A DNA stretch of 64,000 bases from an uncultured Bacteroides sp. (lineage in GTDB: Bacteria > Bacteroidota > Bacteroidia > Bacteroidales > Bacteroidaceae), in NCBI GenBank assembly GCA_902388495.1, contig CABMPP010000009.1, positions 1 to 64,000 on the forward strand. The letters run 5' to 3'. Under the pieces are notes generated by a model. That model ran no database searches. It was not told the origin of the DNA and saw only the letters and a program-made list of their open reading frames with translations. Made by a program: the position numbers and the translations under genes. Position 1 is the first letter of the stretch, and the number at the start of each line of letters is the position of its first letter. This document shows positions 59,440 through 64,000 of the stretch, in pieces.

Positions 59440-62400
59440 TCAATAGTCTCTCTGCATATCTGCAATCTTCTGTTGCAGCTTCCGCATTTGTTCCTCTTGC
59501 AGTACCTTTTTGTACTCGATGGGGACTACCTGGATGAACTCGTCCACGTAGTGCGTCCAGTCGTCGAGCATGGTACGTGCCAGCTTGGAGCCGGTGTAGA
59601 GGTAATGTTGGCGGATGAGTTCGTGCAGTTCCTTGCGATAGGAGGCTTCTTCGATAAGGCTCAACTCTACCATCTCCATGTTGCAGAAGTAGTCGAAGTT
59701 ATCGTTTTTGTTCCACACGTAGGCCACACCGCCCGACATACCGGCTGCAAAGTTACGTCCCGTTTCGCCCAGCACTACTACGCGGCCGCCGGTCATGTAC
59801 TCGCAACAGTGGTCGCCCACACCCTCGACTACGGCGATGGCACCGGAGTTGCGGACGGCAAAGCGTTCGCCTACGCGTCCGTTGATGTAGACTTCGCCGC
59901 TTGTGGCACCATATAATAAGGTGTTGCCCGCAATTGTATTCTTCTCGGCTTCGAAGTTGCTGCGTACCGGAGGCAGTACGGCGATGCGTCCGCCGGAGAG
60001 TCCCTTGCCCAGATAGTCGTTCGCTTCGCCTTCGAGCTTGAAGTTGACGCCCGGCACGAGGAAGGCACCGAAGCTCTGTCCGGCCGAGCCTTTGAACTTG
60101 ACGTTCAGCGTCTGTTCCGGCAATCCCTTTTCACCGTATCGGGCGGCAATGGCACCGGAGAGCATGGCACCGCAGGCACGGTCGGTATTGGCGATGGCGT
60201 ATTCCAGTGATACTTCCTTCTGATGCTCGATGGCGTCGGTGGCAGCGTTCAGCATCTCTACATCCTTCACGTGGTCGATGCCGTGTTGCTGGTCGATGAC
60301 GTGGCGGATGGCTGCATCATTGTCCACGCGTGCCAGCAGCTTGTCGAAGGAGATAAGAGAATGTTTCTCTATGCCGTCGGCAGGCTTGCGGATGATGAGG
60401 TCGGTGCGGCCGATGATGTCGTCCAGTTTCTCTACACCGATTTCGGCCAGGTATTCGCGCACTTCCTGCGCCAGGAAGGTGAAGAAGTTCACCAGGTATT
60501 CGCTCCGTCCGTGGAAGCGCTTGCGCAGTTCGGCGTTTTGGGTGGCCACGCCCACGGGACAGGTGTTCTGATGACATTTGCGCATCATCACGCAGCCCAA
60601 TACAATCAGTGCACTGGTGGCAAAGCCGAACTCTTCGGCACCGAGCATGGCCATCAGTACGATGTCGCGGCCTGTCTTCAACTGTCCGTCTACTTGCAGC
60701 ATTACTTGCCCGCGCAGTCCGTTCAGTACCAATGTCTGTTGCGTCTCGCTCAGTCCGAGCTCGGGCGAGATACCCGCATAGCGGATGGAGCTGGCGGGAG
60801 AAGCCCCCGTACCGCCTTCGGCACCGGAGATGACGATGAGGTCGGCTTTCGCTTTAGCCACACCGGCGGCAATGGTACCTACACCGCTCTCGGCTACCAG
60901 CTTCACGCTGATTTTGGCGCGCGGGTTTACATTTTTCAGGTCGAAGATGAGCTGTGCCAAGTCTTCGATGGAGTAAATATCGTGGTGCGGCGGCGGAGAT
61001 ATCAACGAGATGCCGGGGATGGAGTGACGCGTCTTTGCAATCACCTCGTCTACCTTGAAGCCCGGCAACTGGCCGCCTTCACCGGGCTTTGCGCCCTGGG
61101 CTACTTTTATCTGTATTTCGTCGGCATTCACCAGGTATTCTGCCGTTACGCCGAAACGTCCCGATGCTACCTGCTTGATGGCGCTGCGCAGCGAGGTTCC
61201 GTCTTCGCGCGGTGTGAAGCGTGCGCTGTCTTCGCCACCTTCACCCGTGTTGCTGCGGCCGTGTATCTTGTTCATGGCGATGGCCATTGCTTCGTGCGCT
61301 TCGCGGCTGATGGAACCGTAGCTCATGGCACCCGTAACGAAGCGGTGCAGGATGTTTTCCACGGGTTCTACCTTGTCGATAGAGATTGGTGCACGGCGGA
61401 AGTCGAGGAAATCGCGCAGGAAGATGGGCGCTTCTTTGCCATCTACCAGGGAGGTGAATTCCTTGAATTTCTTGTAGCTGCCCAAGCGGGTCGCCAGTTG
61501 TAGGGTGGAGATTGTTTCAGGGTTCCACGCATGCTTTTCGCCGTCTTTGCGGAAGGCGTAGAGGCCGTTGTTGGGTAGCTGCTCGTCTACTTTCGGGGCA
61601 AAGCCCGCATTGTGGAAGGCTATTGCGTCGCGTGCCACCTCGTCCAGACGGATACCGCCGATGGAAGAAGCCAGTCCGCCGAAGTAAGCGTTGCTCAGTT
61701 CTTCGCTCAGACCTACTGCCTCGAATATCTTGGCACCGCGGTAGGAGCGGATAGTAGAGATACCCATCTTACTCATGATCTTGAACAGACCTTTGCAGAT
61801 GGATTTGATATATTTCTTTTCAGCCGTAGCATAGTCCAGCTGTATCTCTTTCTTGGCCACCAGCTTGTCAATGACCGCGAATGCCATGTACGGGTTCAGT
61901 GCGCTGGCACCGAAGCCCAGCAACAAGGCTGCGTGCATCACTTCGCGGATTTCACCGCTCTCTACTACCAGTGCCGTCTGCACGCGTTTCCCTACCGAGA
62001 TCAGGTGATGGTGCACGGCGCTCACCGCCAGCAACGACGGAATAGCGGCATGGGTGGCATCTACCTCACGGTCGGAAAGCACGATGTAGTTCACGCCCTC
62101 GGTAACAGATTCTTCGGCCTGCTTGCAAAGAGAGGCCAGCGCTTCCTGCAAGCCTTGACGTCCTTTCTCCACCTCGAACAGCATGGGCAGCTTCAAACTC
62201 TTGAAACCCTTGTAGCGGATGTTGCAGAGGAGGTCGAGTTGCGTATTGCTCAGGATGGGGTGGTTCAGGCGTACCATCTTGCAATGGCTTTCGTTGGGCG
62301 TCAGGATGTTCATGCCCACGGCGCCGATGTATTCCGACAGAGACATCACCAGTTCTTCGCGCAACGGGTCGATGGGCGGATTGGTGACTTGAGCAAACTG

Positions 62401-63981
62401 CTGACGGAAGTAATTATAGAGAAGTTGTGGTTTATCGCTCAGTACGGCCAGCGGCGTGTCGTTACCCATTGAGTTGATGGGCTCGGCACCGGTGGTACAC
62501 ATCGGTACGATCAGCCGCTCTACATCTTCCTTCGAGAAGCCGAAGGTGAGCAGCATGCGTTCGTAGTTCTCCACGCTGTGGGGCACTTTACGTCCGCTTT
62601 TCAGTTCGTCCAGTTCGATGCGGTTGTTGGCCAGCCAGGTGCGGTAGGGCTTGGCTTCGGCAAGCTGTTGTTTCAGTTCGCCGTCGTAGAAGATTTCGCC
62701 TTTCTCGGTGTCTACGAGCAGAATCTTACCCGGTTGCAGGCGTCCTTTCTCTTTGATGTCGGCGGGCTCGAAGTCCATCACGCCGACTTCGCTTGCCACT
62801 ACCATCATGTCGTTGTGGGTGATGAGGTAGCGTGCAGGGCGCAGGCCGTTACGGTCCAGCATACCGCCTGCATAGCGTCCGTCGCTGAAGAGCAATGCTG
62901 CCGGTCCGTCCCACGGCTCCATCAGGATGGAGTGGTATTCGTAGAAGGCTTTCAGGTCTTCGCTGATAGGGTTCTTTTCGTTGAACGATTCGGGCACAAG
63001 CATCGCCATAGCGTGCGGCAGGCTCAGACCCGACATCACGAGGAATTCGAGCACATTGTCCAGCGAGGCGCTGTCGCTCATGCCCGGTTGCACAATGGGA
63101 CGTATCTCTTTGATATCGCCCAGCGTGGGAGAGGAGAGTACGCTTTCGCGGGCTTCCATCCAGCCACGGTTACCGCGGATGGTGTTGATTTCGCCGTTGT
63201 GCGCCAACAGGCGGAACGGCTGTGCCAGTCCCCAAGTGGGGAAGGTGTTGGTACTGAAACGGGAGTGTACCAGTGCCAGACCGCTGGTGAAGTAATTGTT
63301 CGTCAAGTCGGGGAAGTAGTTGCGCAACTGCAAGGACGAGAGCATACCTTTATAGACGATGTTCTTCGTGGAGAGCGAAACTATGTAGAAATCCTCACGG
63401 GCGGGGATGTCCGACTTGCGTATTTTGTTTTCTATTCTCTTCCTTATTATATATAGCGTACGGTCGGCGGTTTCGGCGTCCGTAAATCCGGTGATGAAGA
63501 TTTGTTTGATGTCCGGTTCGTTGGCCAGTGCCGATTCTCCCAGAATTTCGGGGCAGGTGGGCACGTTTCGCAGGTGCATCAGTGTCAGTCCTTCTTTCTC
63601 GATTTCTTCGATAATGACGCTCAGAATGGCAGCCTGGTCCCGTTCGTCCTTCGGAAGGAAAAGCAGACCGGTACCGTACTTTCCCTTTTCGGGCACGGGG
63701 ATTCCTTGCAACAAGATGAACTCGTGCGGGATTTGCAGCATGATGCCGGCGCCGTCTCCGGTCTTATTGTCTGCACCTTCGGCTCCGCGATGGCGCATGT
63801 TCTCCAATACTTTCAATGCCGATTCTACCAGATCGTGTGATTTGCCCCCATGAATGTTGACCAGCATACCTACTCCACAAGCGTCGTGCTCATTGGAGGC
63901 ATCGTACAGGCCCAGTTGTCTGGGCTGTCGTTGGTAGGGCTGTGCTTTTGTTTCGTTGTTAAAAAGTTCTTCTTTCATCAT
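59440..63981 (-). CDS. gltB: Glutamate synthase large subunit
   Basis: 1513 residues, complete. The class II glutaminase domain begins after a short N-terminal pro-region; the nucleophile is the Cys of DACGVGMLVN near residue 35. Central domain and FMN barrel: HGRSNTGEGGEDSARF, KPGEGGQLPGFKVDEVIAKTR, SPPPHHDIYSIEDLAQLI; 3Fe-4S cysteines CVMMRKCHQNTCPVGVATQ; C-terminal GXGXG beta-helix with GDHCCEYMTGGRVVVLGETG. Makes two glutamates from glutamine and 2-oxoglutarate. The promoter is beyond the right edge. Confidence 0.97.
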   Translation of the reverse strand: MMKEELFNNETKAQPYQRQPRQLGLYDASNEHDACGVGMLVNIHGGKSHDLVESALKVLENMRHRGAEGADNKTGDGAGIMLQIPHEFILLQGIPVPEKGKYGTGLLFLPKDERDQAAILSVIIEEIEKEGLTLMHLRNVPTCPEILGESALANEPDIKQIFITGFTDAETADRTLYIIRKRIENKIRKSDIPAREDFYIVSLSTKNIVYKGMLSSLQLRNYFPDLTNNYFTSGLALVHSRFSTNTFPTWGLAQPFRLLAHNGEINTIRGNRGWMEARESVLSSPTLGDIKEIRPIVQPGMSDSASLDNVLEFLVMSGLSLPHAMAMLVPESFNEKNPISEDLKAFYEYHSILMEPWDGPAALLFSDGRYAGGMLDRNGLRPARYLITHNDMMVVASEVGVMDFEPADIKEKGRLQPGKILLVDTEKGEIFYDGELKQQLAEAKPYRTWLANNRIELDELKSGRKVPHSVENYERMLLTFGFSKEDVERLIVPMCTTGAEPINSMGNDTPLAVLSDKPQLLYNYFRQQFAQVTNPPIDPLREELVMSLSEYIGAVGMNILTPNESHCKMVRLNHPILSNTQLDLLCNIRYKGFKSLKLPMLFEVEKGRQGLQEALASLCKQAEESVTEGVNYIVLSDREVDATHAAIPSLLAVSAVHHHLISVGKRVQTALVVESGEIREVMHAALLLGFGASALNPYMAFAVIDKLVAKKEIQLDYATAEKKYIKSICKGLFKIMSKMGISTIRSYRGAKIFEAVGLSEELSNAYFGGLASSIGGIRLDEVARDAIAFHNAGFAPKVDEQLPNNGLYAFRKDGEKHAWNPETISTLQLATRLGSYKKFKEFTSLVDGKEAPIFLRDFLDFRRAPISIDKVEPVENILHRFVTGAMSYGSISREAHEAMAIAMNKIHGRSNTGEGGEDSARFTPREDGTSLRSAIKQVASGRFGVTAEYLVNADEIQIKVAQGAKPGEGGQLPGFKVDEVIAKTRHSIPGISLISPPPHHDIYSIEDLAQLIFDLKNVNPRAKISVKLVAESGVGTIAAGVAKAKADLIVISGAEGGTGASPASSIRYAGISPELGLSETQQTLVLNGLRGQVMLQVDGQLKTGRDIVLMAMLGAEEFGFATSALIVLGCVMMRKCHQNTCPVGVATQNAELRKRFHGRSEYLVNFFTFLAQEVREYLAEIGVEKLDDIIGRTDLIIRKPADGIEKHSLISFDKLLARVDNDAAIRHVIDQQHGIDHVKDVEMLNAATDAIEHQKEVSLEYAIANTDRACGAMLSGAIAARYGEKGLPEQTLNVKFKGSAGQSFGAFLVPGVNFKLEGEANDYLGKGLSGGRIAVLPPVRSNFEAEKNTIAGNTLLYGATSGEVYINGRVGERFAVRNSGAIAVVEGVGDHCCEYMTGGRVVVLGETGRNFAAGMSGGVAYVWNKNDNFDYFCNMEMVELSLIEEASYRKELHELIRQHYLYTGSKLARTMLDDWTHYVDEFIQVVPIEYKKVLQEEQMRKLQQKIADMQRDY

Positions 63982-64000
63982 TCTAAGTTTACTTTATTTC

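Noticed and set aside
60223..61503. 426-codon plus-strand frame opposite gltB
   Set aside because: Antisense shadow of gltB with the same compositional bias; no domain seen.
1..64000. tRNA or rRNA genes
   Set aside because: No cloverleaf with the usual TTCGA/TTCAA arm and no rRNA-like segment was noticed while reading; a covariance-model search would be needed to exclude them fully.

Overview
The window is a piece of a Bacteroides-type chromosome (Bacteroidales). Evidence: UpxY/UpxZ-headed capsule operon, type III glutamine synthetase, LL-diaminopimelate aminotransferase, a 30-residue 'smalltalk'-type peptide behind an HU-like gene, BT4734/DUF3987 genes, and repeated promoters of the Bacteroides form TTTG-N19/21-TAnnTTTG. 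Species cannot be fixed from sequence reading alone.

Layout. (1) 1-1400, minus: DUF3987 and BT4734-like genes plus a small gene that seems frameshifted in a poly-A run. (2) 1412-12754, minus: an exopolysaccharide operon read from a single-domain response regulator through an initiating phosphoglycosyltransferase, a half-size TolC-like protein, a Wzz protein with a degenerate BY-kinase domain, a Wzy/ligase, four glycosyltransferases and an acyltransferase. (3) 13037-14296, minus: type I asparaginase and a 33-residue membrane peptide. (4) 14403-21373, minus: a complete trp operon in the order trpB-E-G-D-C-F-A, led by a 20-codon leader peptide with three tandem Trp codons and a terminator hairpin, i.e. 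a transcription attenuator. (5) 21475-23631: a small membrane peptide, a DUF308/HdeD-like protein and a secreted S37-type peptidase. (6) 23837-28769, minus: a nitrogen set read as outer-membrane barrel, GlnK, AmtB, GlnN. (7) 28862-32065, minus: dapF-dapL and a secreted glycerophosphodiester phosphodiesterase. (8) 32190-53630: a capsule locus. A roughly 200-bp segment bounded by inverted ACGTACGT-core repeats carries a full consensus promoter that, in this assembly, points away from upxY (OFF). The capsule genes follow: upxY, upxZ, nucleotide-sugar dehydrogenase, GDP-heptose genes (hddA, hldD-like, gmhA, hddC-gmhB fusion), wzx, wzy, glycosyltransferases and a PglC/D/E-like set. The locus is scarred by a galE remnant, an IS66 remnant and a broken RelE-like toxin gene with a 139-residue upstream partner. 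(9) 53815-56060: an FRG-domain protein, an HU-like protein and the smalltalk peptide. (10) 56131-63981, minus: gltB-gltD-asnB.

The window therefore joins two surface-polysaccharide factories with ammonium uptake and assimilation (AmtB/GlnK/GlnN, GltBD, AsnB, AnsA). Recurrent themes are intercistronic hairpins inside operons and three intergenic regions built from locally unique words repeated in direct and inverted orientation. The strongest signals for follow-up are the trp leader, the OFF-oriented invertible promoter and its possible divergent targets, and the toxin-like module inside the capsule locus.
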